Below, one piece after another: positions 55,000 through 64,000 of a stretch of DNA of 64,000 bases. The DNA comes from Fasciola hepatica (lineage: Eukaryota > Platyhelminthes > Trematoda > Plagiorchiida > Fasciolidae). The stretch covers positions 1,550,001 to 1,614,000 of the forward strand of contig CANUEZ040000203.1 in the NCBI GenBank assembly GCA_948099385.1, given 5' to 3'. Every line of letters begins with the position of its first letter. The first letter of the stretch is position 1. The notes under the pieces were generated by a model that was given only the letters and a program-made list of their open reading frames with translations, had not been told where the DNA came from and ran no database searches. The position numbers and the translations under genes were made by a program.

Positions 55000-55667
55000 A
55001 ACCATATATAGCAAAATTCCCCAACTCGCTTCAAATTTGAATGGTAAGTACCAGCTTCGCGCACACCGATCGACTCCTATGATGGATGACTTCTCTGTAG
55101 GGGCCTGAGTACAACCAACGCATTCCCAAATGAACAACCTACACAGCTTCCTTACTATGCATGCAATTGATTAGTAGTACGAGATTAGATTAGATTAGAT
55201 TAGATTAGATTTGTATAATATGATTGATCATGCAGCTTGAACGCTCAACTGAGCATTGAAATCCATGGAAGCACTGTACAGCTGTTTCATCCTCTAAGGG
55301 ACTCGACTCATCAGCAGTGCACATCGACCGAGCCCCCACGAGCACTCCAACAACCGGTGAACCATTGTGAATCGAACAACTTAACAACACAAGGCTATCC
55401 GGGATGGCTCTCAACGCTTTGTTCAACATCTACACTACATGATATAGCACCCTTCCCAAACTCGCTTCAAATTTGAATGGTAAGAACCAGCTTCGCGCAC
55501 ACCGATCGACTCCTATGATGGATGACTTCTCTGTAGGGGCCTAAGTACAACCAACGCATTCCCAAATGAACAACCTACACAGCTTCCTTACTATGCATGC
55601 AATTGATTAGTAGTACGAGATAAGTTCAGATTAGATTAGGTTTGTATAATATGATTGATCATGCAGC

Positions 55668-57394
55668 TTGAACGCTCAACTGAGCACTGAAATCCATGGA
55701 AGCACTGTACAGCTGTTTCATCCTCTAAGGGACTCGACTCATCAGCAGTGCACATCGACCGAGCAACCACGAGCACTCCAACAACCGTGAACCATTGTGA
55801 ATCGAACAACTTAACAACACAAGGCTATCCGGGATGGCTATCAACGCTTTGTTCAACATCTACACTACATCATATATAGCACCCTTCCCAAACTCGCTTC
55901 AAATGTGAATGGTCAGAACCAGCTTCACGCACACCGATCGACTCCTATGATGGATGACTTCTCTGTAGGGGCCTAAGTACAACCAACGCATTCCCAAATG
56001 AACAACCTACACAGCTTCCTTACTATGCATGCAATTGATTAGTATACGAGATAAGTTCAGATTAGATTAGATTTGTATAATATGATTGATCATGCAGCTT
56101 GAACGCTCAACTGAGCACTGAAATCCATGGAAGCACTGTACAGCTGTTTCATCCTCTAAGGGACTCGACTCATCAGCAGTGCACATCGACCGAGCAACCA
56201 CGGGCACTCCAACAACCGGTGAACCATTGTGAATCGAACATCTTAACAAGACAAGGCTATCCGGGATGGCTCTCAACGCTTTGTTCAACATCTACACTAC
56301 ATCATATATAGCACCCTTCCCAAACTCGCTTCAAATGTGAATGGTCAGAACCAGCTTCACGCACACCGATCGACTCCTATGATGGATGACTTCTCTGTAG
56401 GGGCCTAAGTACAACCAACGCATTCCCAAATGAACAACCTACACAGCTTCCTTACTATGCATGCAATTGATTAGTAGTACGAGATAAGTTCAGATTAGAT
56501 TAGGTTTGTATAATATGATTGATCATGCAGCTTGAACGCTCAACTGAGCACTGAAATCCATGGAAGCACTGTACAGCTGTTTCATCCTCTAAGGGACTCG
56601 ACTCATCAGCAGTGCACATCGACCGAGCAACCACGAGCACTCCAACAACCGTGAACCATTGTGAATCGAACAACTTAACAACACAAGGCTATCCGGGATG
56701 GCTATCAACGCTTTGTTCAACATCTACACTACATCATATATAGCACCCTTCCCAAACTCGCTTCAAATGTGAATGGTCAGAACCAGCTTCACGCACACCG
56801 ATCGACTCCTATGATGGATGACTTCTCTGTAGGGGCCTAAGTACAACCAACGCATTCCCAAATGAACAACCTACACAGCTTCCTTACTATGCATGCAATT
56901 GATTAGTATACGAGATAAGTTCAGATTAGATTAGGTTTGTATAATATGATTGATCATGCAGCTTGAACGCTCAACTGAGCATTGAAATCCATGGAAGCAC
57001 TGTACAGCTGTTTCATCCTCTAAGGGACTCGACTCATCAGCAGTGCACATCGACCGAGCAACCACGGGCACTCCAACAACCGGTGAACCATTGTGAATCG
57101 AACATCTTAACAAGACAAGGCTATCCGGGATGGCTCTCAACGCTTTGTTCAACATCTACACTACATCATATATAGCACCCTTCCCAAACTCGCTTCAAAT
57201 GTGAATGGTCAGAACCAGCTTCACGCACACCGATCGACTCCTATGATGGATGACTTCTCTGTAGGGGCCTCAGTACAACCAACGCATTCCCAAATGAACA
57301 ACCTACACAGCTTCCTTACTATGCATGCAATTGATTAGTATACGAGATAAGTTCAGATTAGATTAGGTTTGTATAATATGATTGATCATGCAGC
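55668..57394. repeat. Dimer repeat, offset 864 bp
   Basis: Monomers 55668 and 56099 are repeated as 56532 and 56963. First members share GAGCAACCACGAGC with CCGTGAACC; second members share GAACATCTTAACAAGAC and the preceding AGTATACG. All four share CAAATGTGAATGGTCAG and CTTCACGC. Differences seen: 56099 has GAGCACTG and GATTAGATTTG where 56963 has GAGCATTG and GATTAGGTTTG. The ribozyme is intact in all four. Confidence 0.88.
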
Positions 57395-60300
57395 TTGAAC
57401 GCTCAACTGAGCACTGAAATCCATGGAAGCACTGTACAGCTGTTTCATCCTCTAAGGGACTCGACTCATCAGCAGTGCACATCGACCGAGCAACCACGAG
57501 CACTCCAACAACCGGTGAACCATTGTGAATCGAACAACTTAACAACACAAGGCTATCCGGGATGGCTATCAACGCTTTGTTCAACATCTACACTACATCA
57601 TATATAGAACCCTTCCCAAACTCGCTTCAAATTTGAATGGTAAGAACCAGCTTCGCGCACACCGATCGACTCCTATGATGGATGACTTCTCTGTAGGGGC
57701 CTAAGTACAACCAACGCATTCCCAAATGAACAACCTACACAGCTTCCTTACTATGCATGCAATTGATTAGTAGTACGAGATTAGATTAGATTAGATTAGA
57801 TTTGTATAATATGATTGATCATGCAGCTTGAACGCTCAACTGAGCACTGAAATCCATGGAAGCACTGTACAGCTGTTTCATCTTCTAAGGGACTCGACTC
57901 ATCAGCAGTGCACATCGACCGAGCCCCCACGGGCACTCCAACAACCGGTGAACCATTGTGAATCGAACAACTTAACAACACAAGGCTATCCGATATGGCT
58001 ATCAACGCTTTGTTCAACATCTACAATACATCATATATAGCACCCTTCCCAAACTCGCTTCAAATTTGAATGGTAACAACCAGCTTCGCGCACACCGATC
58101 CACTCCTATGATGGATGACTTCTCTGTAGGGGCCTAAGTACAACCAACGCATTCCCAAATGAACAACCTACACAGCTTCCTTACTATGCATGCAATTGAT
58201 TAGTAGTACGAGATTAGATTAGATTAGATTAGATTTGTATAATATGATTGATCATGCAGCTTGAACGCTCAACTGAGCATTGAAATCCATGGAAGCACTG
58301 TACAGCTGTTTCATCCTCTAAGGGACTCGACTCATCAGCAGTGCACATCGACCGAGCAACCACGGGCACTCCAACAACCGGTGAACCATTGTGAATCGAA
58401 CAACTTAACAACACAAGGCTATCCGGGATGGCTATCAACGCTTTGTTCAACATCTACACTTCATGATATAGCACCCTTCCCAAACTCGCTTCAAATTTGA
58501 ATGGTAAGAACCAGCTTCGCGCACACCGATCGACTCCTATGATGGATGACTTCTCTGTAGGGGCCTCAGTACAACCAACGCATTCACAAATGAACAACCT
58601 ACACAGCTTCCTTACTATGCATGCAATTGATTAGTAGTACGAGATTAGATTAGATTAGATTAGATTTGTATAATATGATTGATCATGCAGCTTGAACGCT
58701 CAACTGAGCATTGAAATCCATGGAAGCACTGTACAGCTGTTTCATCCTCTAAGGGACTCGACTCATCAGCAGTGCACATCGACCGAGCAACCACGGGCAC
58801 TCCAACAACCGTGAACCATTGTGAATCGAACAACTTAACAACACAAGGCTATCCGGGATGGCTATCAACGCTTTGTTCAACATCTACACTACATCATATA
58901 TAGCACCCTTCCCAAACTCGCTTCAAATGTGAATGGTCAGAACCAGCTTCACGCACACCGATCGACTCCTATGATGGATGACTTCTCTGTAGGGGCCAGG
59001 TACAACCAACGCATTCCCAAATGAACAACCTACACAGCTTCCTTACTATGCATGCAATTGATTAGTATACGAGATAAGTTCAGATTAGATTAGGTTTGTA
59101 TAATATGATTGATCATGCAGCTTGAACGCTCAACTGAGCACTGAAATCCATGGAAGCACTGTACAGCTGTTTCATCCTCTAAGGGACTCGACTCATCAGC
59201 AGTGCACATCGACCGAGCAACCACGAGCACTCCAACAACCGGTGAACCATTGTGAATCGAACAACTTAACAACACAAGGCTATCCGGGATGGCTATCAAC
59301 GCTTTGTTCAACATCTACACTACATCATATATAGCACCCTTCCCAAACTCGCTTCAAATTTGAATGGTAAGAACCAGCTTCGCGCACACCGATCGACTCC
59401 TATGATGGATGACTTCTCTGTAGGGGCCTAAGTACAACCAACGCATTCCCAAATGAACAACCTACACAGCTTCCTTACTATGCATGCAATTGATTAGTAG
59501 TACGAGATTAGATTAGATTAGATTAGATTTGTATAATATGATTGATCATGCAGCTTGAACGCTCAACTGAGCACTGAAATCCATGGAAGCACTGTACAGC
59601 TGTTTCATCTTCTAAGGGACTCGACTCATCAGCAGTGCACATCGACCGAGCCCCCACGGGCACTCCAACAACCGGTGAACCATTGTGAATCGAACAACTT
59701 AACAACACAAGGCTATCCGGGATGGCTATCAACGCTTTGTTCAACATCTACACTACATGAAATAGCACCGTTCCCAAACTCGCTTCAAATTTGAATGGTA
59801 AGAACCAGCTTCGCGCACACCGATCCACTCCTATGATGGATGACTTCTCTGTAGGGGCCTAAGTACAACCAACGCATTCCCAAATGAACAACCTACACAG
59901 CTTCCTTACTATGCATGCAATTGATTAGTAGTACGAGATTAGATTAGATTAGATTAGATTTGTATAATATGATTGATCATGCAGCTTGAACGCTCAACTG
60001 AGCATTGAAATCCATGGAAGCACTGTACAGCTGTTTCATCCTCTAAGGGACTCGACTCATCAGCAGTGCACATCGACCGAGCAACCACGGGCACTCCAAC
60101 AACCGGTGAACCATTGTGAATCGAACAACTTAACAACACAAGGCTATCCGGGATGGCTATCAACGCTTTGTTCAACATCTACACTTCATGATATAGCACC
60201 CTTCCCAAACTCGCTTCAAATTTGAATGGTAAGAACCAGCTTCGCGCACACCGATCCACTCCTATGATGGATGACTTCTCTGTAGGGGCCTCAGTACAAC

Positions 60301-60847
60301 CAACGCATTCACAAATGAACAACCTACACAGCTTCCTTACTATGCATGCAATTGATTAGTAGTACGAGATTAGATTAGATTAGATTAGATTTGTATAATA
60401 TGATTGATCATGCAGCTTGAACGCTCAACTGAGCATTGAAATCCATGGAAGCACTGTACAGCTGTTTCATCCTCTAAGGGACTCGACTCATCAGCAGTGC
60501 ACATCGACCGAGCAACCACGGGCACTCCAACAACCGGTGAACCATTGTGAATCGAACAACTTAACAAGACAAGGCTATCCGGGATGGCTCTCAACGCTTT
60601 GTTCAACATCTACACTACATGATATAGCACCCTTCCCAAACTGGATTTAAATTTGAATGGTAAGAACCAGCTTCGCGCACACCGATCCACTCCTATGATG
60701 GATGACTTCTCTGTAGGGGCCTAAGTACAACCAACGCATTCCCAAATGAACAACCTACACAGCTTCCTTACTATGCATGCAATTGATTAGTAGTACGAGA
60801 TTAGATTAGATTAGATTAGATTTGTATAATATGATTGATCATGCAGC
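57395..60847. repeat. Tetramer-spaced repeat, offset about 1727 bp
   Basis: Monomers 57395, 57828 and 58261 correspond to 59122, 59555 and 59986. Marks are ATTAGGTTTG before and CCACGAGCAC in the first members, CATCTTCTAAGG in the second, and CACTTCATGATATAGC with GGGCCTCAG in the third. The fourth members (58692 and 60417) differ: 58692 has CCGTGAACC and CTTCACGC, 60417 has ACTGGATTT. The 3' half of 59555 (CATGAAATAGCACCG) resembles 39214 rather than 57828, another mosaic junction. Confidence 0.78.
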
Positions 60848-63800
60848 TTGAACGCTCAACTGAGCACTGAAATCCATGGAAGCACTGTACAGCTGTTTCA
60901 TCCTCTAAGGGACTCGACTCATCAGCACTGCACATCGACCGAGCCCCCACGGACACTCCAACAACCGGTGAACCATTGTGAATCGAACAACTTAACAACA
61001 CAAGGCTATCCGGGATGGCTCTCAACGCTTTGTTCAACATCTACACTACATGATATAGCACCCTTCCCAAACTCGCTTCAAATTTGAATGGTAAGAACCA
61101 GCTTCGCGCACACCGATCGACTCCTATGATGGATGACTTCTCTGTAGGGGCCTCAGTACAACCAACGCATTCCCAAATGAACAACCTACACAGCTTCCTT
61201 ACTATGCATGCAATTGATTAGTAGTACGAGATTAGATTAGATTAGATTAGATTTGTATAATATGATTGATCATGCAGCTTGAACGCTCAACTGAGCATTG
61301 AAATCCATGGAAGCACTGTACAGCTGTTTCATCCTCTAAGGGACTCGACTCATCAGCAGTGCACATCGACCGAGCAACCACGGGCACTCCAACAACCGGT
61401 GAACCATTGTGAATCGAACAACTTAACAAGACAAGGCTATCCGGGATGGCTCTCAACGCTTTGTTCAACATCTACACTACATGATATAGCACCCTTCCCA
61501 AACTGGCTTTAAATTTGAATGGTAAGAACCAGCTTCGCGCACACCGATCCACTCCTATGATGGATGACTTCTCTGTAGGGGCCTAAGTACAACCAACGCA
61601 TTCCCAAATGAACAACCTACACAGCTTCCTTACTATGCATGCAATTGATTAGTAGTACGAGATTAGATTAGATCAGATTAGATTAGATTTGTATAATATG
61701 ATTGATCATGCAGCTTGAACGCTCAACTGAGCATTGAAATCCATGGAAGCACTGTACAGATGTTTCGTCCTCTAAGGGACTCGACTCATCAGCAGTGCAC
61801 ATCGACCGAGCCCCCACGGACACTCCAACAACCGGTGAACCATTGTGAATCGAACAAGTTAACAACACAAGGCTATCCGGGATGGCTATCAACGCTTTGT
61901 TCAACATCTACACTTCATGATATAGCACCCTTCCCAAACTCGCTTCAAATTTGAATGGTAAGAACCAGCTTCGCGCACACCGATCGACTCCTATGATGGA
62001 TGACTCCTCTGTAGGGGCCTGAGTACAACCAACGCATTCCCAAATGAACAACCTACACAGCTTCCTTACTATGCATGCAATTGATTAGTAGTACGAGATT
62101 AGATTAGATTAGATTAGATTTGTATAATATGATTGATCATGCAGCTTGAACGCTCAACTGAGCACTGAAATCCATGGAAGCACTGTACAGCTGTTTCATC
62201 TTCTAAGGGACTCGACTCATCAGCAGTGCACATCGATCGAGCCCCCACGGGCACTCCAACAACCGGTGAACCATTGTGAATCAAACAACTTAACAACACA
62301 AGGCTATCCGGGATGGCTATCAACGCTTTGTTCAACATCTACAATACATCATATATAGCACCCTTCCCAAACTCGCTTCAAATTTGAATGGTAAGAAACA
62401 GCTTCGCGCACACCGATCGACTCCTATGATGGATGACTTCTCTGTAGGGGCCTAAGTACAACCAACGCAATCACAAATGAACAACCTACACAGCTTCCTT
62501 ACTATGCATGCAATTGATTAGTAGTACGAGATTAGATTAGATTAGATTAGATTTGTATAATATGATTGATCATGCAGCTTGAACGCTCAACTGAGCATTG
62601 AAATCCATGGAAGCACTGTACAGCTGTTTCATCCTCTAAGGGACTCGACTCATCAGCAGTGCACATCGACCGAGCCCCCACGGACACTCAACCAACCGGT
62701 GAACCATTGTGAATCGAACAACTTAACAACACAGGGCTATCCGGGATGGCTATCAACGCTTTGTTCAACATCTACAATACATCATATATAGCACCCTTCC
62801 CAAACTCGCTTTAAATTTGAATGGTAAGAACCAGCTTTGCGCACACCGATCCACTCCTATGATGGATGACTTCTCTGTAGGGGCCTAAGTACAACCAACG
62901 CATTCCCAAATGAACAACCTACACAGCTTCCTTACTATGCATGCAATTGATTAGTAGTACGAGATTAGATTAGATTAGATTAGATTTGTATAATATGATT
63001 GATCATGCAGCTTGAACGCTCAACTGAGCACTGAAATCCATGGAAGCACTGTACAGCTGTTTCATCTTCTAAGGGACTCGACTCATCAGCAGTGCACATC
63101 GACCGAGCCCCCACGGGCACTCCAACAACCGGTGAACCATTGTGAATCGAACAACTTAACAACACAAGGCTATCCGATATGGCTATCAACGCTTTGTTCA
63201 ACATCTACAATACATCATATATAGCACCCTTCCCAAACTCGCTTCAAATTTGAATGGTAACAACCAGCTTCGCGCACACCGATCCATTCCTATGATGGAT
63301 GACTTCTCTGTAGGGGCCTAAGTACAACCAACGCAATCACAAATGAACAACCTACACAGCTTCCTTACTATGCATGCAATTGATTAGTAGTACGAGATTA
63401 GATTAGATTAGATTAGATTTGTATAATATGATTGATCATGCAGCTTGAACGCTCAACTGAGCATTGAAATCCATGGAAGCACTGTACAGCTGTTTCATCC
63501 TCTAAGGGACTCGACTCATCAGCAGTGCACATCGACCGAGCCCCCACGGGCACTCCAACAACCGGTGAACCATTGTGAATCGAACAACCTAACAACACAA
63601 GGCTATCCGGGATGGCTCTCAACGCTTTGTTCAACATCTACACTACATGATATAGCACCCTTCCCAAACTCGCTTCAAATTTGAATGGTAAGAACCAGCT
63701 TCGCGCACACCGATCGACTCCTATGATGGATGACTTCTCTGTAGGGGCCTAAGTACAACCAACGCATTCCCAAATGAACAACCTACACAGCTTCCTTACT

Positions 63801-63898
63801 ATGCATGCAATTGATTAGTAGTACGAGATTAGATCAGATTAGATTAGATTTGTATAATATGATTGATCATGCAGCTTGAATGCTCAACTGAGCACTGA

Positions 63899-63968
63899 AA
63901 TCCATGGAAGCACTGTACAGCTGTTTCATCTTCTAAGGGACTCGACTCATCAGCAGTGCACATCGACC
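63899..63968 (-). ncRNA. Last complete hammerhead copy
   Basis: The final, edge-truncated monomer still holds the whole fold: plus-strand GCACTGTACAGCTGTTTC at 63910-63927 and TCATCAGCAGTGC at 63947-63959, the complements of the stem I, stem III, GAA and CTGATGA elements. Its stem II region reads CATCTTCTAAGG, so only GUC with GAU can pair. Landmark bases read TTGAATGC, a CpG to TpG type change. Confidence 0.85.
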
Positions 63969-64000
63969 GAGCCCCCACGGGCACTCCAACAACCGGTGAA

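Larger units (their letters stand above)
378..63968 (-). ncRNA. 148 hammerhead ribozyme (type I) loci, one per monomer
   Basis: For a monomer starting at s, the core fold occupies s+34 to s+83 on the minus strand and the extended stem I s+23 to s+92. Monomer starts are listed in the six regional entries. By eye about 113 copies keep CTGATGA, GAA, the UA cleavage dinucleotide and six inner stem I pairs. Copies with a broken core start at 2079, 2941 (U16.1 to A), 3372, 48304 (U16.1 to G), 11146 (A14 and G8 changed), 26251, 30565 (U4 to G), 27115, 28408, 29272 (A14 to G), 47006, 47870 (G5 and G12 changed), 51341, 52634, 53067 (U4 to A) and 53498 (G12 to A). Nineteen more have a mismatch in stem I or III: 1217, 1648, 2510, 6404, 9422, 17196, 20218, 20649, 23665, 31863, 40076, 44846, 45713, 46575, 49169, 50043, 50911, 52208 and 60848. 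Self-cleavage of multimeric transcripts would give RNAs of about 431 nt with 5'-OH and 2',3'-cyclic phosphate ends. The fold is read directly from the sequence; activity is inferred. Confidence 0.87.
1..64000. repeat. Satellite DNA array, ~431 bp monomer, head to tail
   Basis: One monomer is repeated without interruption or inversion. Spacing between equivalent points is mostly 431, 433 or 436 bp (range 426-446). The length classes have simple causes: an extra TA in CATCATATATAGC versus CATGATATAGC (+2), gain or loss of GATTA pentamers (steps of 5), and single-base deletions such as CCGTGAACC for CCGGTGAACC or AGTATACG for AGTAGTACG. A hand count of the consensus gives about 193 G+C in 431, with more C than G on the plus strand (about 113 to 80) and about 16 CpG. 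Neighbouring monomers usually differ at a handful of sites. Long arrays of this kind are typical of eukaryotic heterochromatin; whether this one is centromeric, pericentromeric or subtelomeric cannot be seen here. The minus strand of each monomer encodes a hammerhead ribozyme, annotated separately. Confidence 0.99.
50043..64000. repeat. Satellite monomers 116-148 (last one partial)
   Basis: Monomer starts: 50043, 50483, 50911, 51341, 51777, 52208, 52634, 53067, 53498, 53935, 54368, 54799, 55237, 55668, 56099, 56532, 56963, 57395, 57828, 58261, 58692, 59122, 59555, 59986, 60417, 60848, 61279, 61715, 62146, 62579, 63012, 63445, 63876. Single-base deletions are commonest here: CCGTGAACC in 50043, 55668, 56532 and 58692, and AGTATACG before 51341, 56099, 56963, 57395 and 59122. 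Monomer 63876 is cut by the window edge after 125 bp but contains a complete hammerhead. Dimer-spaced pairs include 60417/61279 (ACTGGATTT, ACTGGCTTT) and 62146/63012 (ACAATACATC, CGCAATCAC). Confidence 0.95.

Noticed and set aside
323..63684. Repeated ORFs of about 70-80 codons on both strands in most monomers, occasionally extended (for example to 106 codons at 52161-52481)
   Set aside because: They recur only because the monomer recurs. Plus-strand frames begin at TTG, the monomer length is not a multiple of three, the two strands overlap, common variants are non-synonymous in both, and no known domain is recognisable.
1..64000. CRISPR array or bacterial repeat region
   Set aside because: Repeats are 431 bp and contiguous with no short direct repeat and unique spacer pattern.

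Overview
The whole 64 kb is one uninterrupted satellite DNA array. A monomer of about 431 bp (hand-built consensus about 45% GC) repeats head to tail, always in the same orientation, from the first base to the last. With the conserved segment TTGAACGCTCAACTGAGC as landmark there are 148 monomer starts between 355 and 63876 (mean spacing about 432 bp) and a partial monomer at 1-354. I see no conventional gene, transposon, rRNA, tRNA, CRISPR array or unique-sequence island.

The most important observation is that the minus strand of every monomer carries a type I hammerhead self-cleaving ribozyme fold. With s as the monomer start, the minus strand reads stem I strand GCACTG (s+83 to s+78), core CTGATGA (s+77 to s+71), stem-loop II (s+70 to s+52), core GAA (s+51 to s+49), an 8-nt palindromic stem III ACAGCTGT (s+48 to s+41), A17 (s+40), then the matching stem I strand CAGTGC (s+39 to s+34). 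About 113 of 148 copies keep every core base and all six inner stem I pairs. A further 19 have a weakened helix and 16 have a broken catalytic core. Upstream on the same strand lie a tRNA-type B box (GTTCGATTC) and an A-box-like motif (TAGTGTAGATG). The array therefore looks like a retrozyme or SINE-like ribozyme satellite whose multimeric minus-strand transcripts could be cut into unit-length RNAs of about 431 nt.

Layout: 0-10 kb holds mixed variants with a trimer duplication at 3.4-6.0 kb; 10-20 kb has a dimer duplication at 12.0-13.7 kb and trimer-spaced variants; 20-30 kb has the variant pyrimidine loop II and an inactivated core at 27.1, 28.4 and 29.3 kb; 30-40 kb is relatively homogeneous with a trimer duplication at 33.2-35.8 kb; 40-50 kb has a nearly perfect trimer duplication at 41.8-44.4 kb and a mosaic dimer zone at 47-49.5 kb; 50-64 kb has a cluster of inactivated ribozymes at 51.3-53.9 kb and dimer and tetramer arrays at 55.7-60.8 kb. 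There is no single fixed higher-order repeat.

The organism is eukaryotic. Satellites with type I hammerheads are best known from animals (newts, schistosomes, cave crickets, other invertebrates), so a metazoan is the best guess, but the window contains nothing that identifies a species. The short ORFs in both directions follow from the repeat and are not called as genes.
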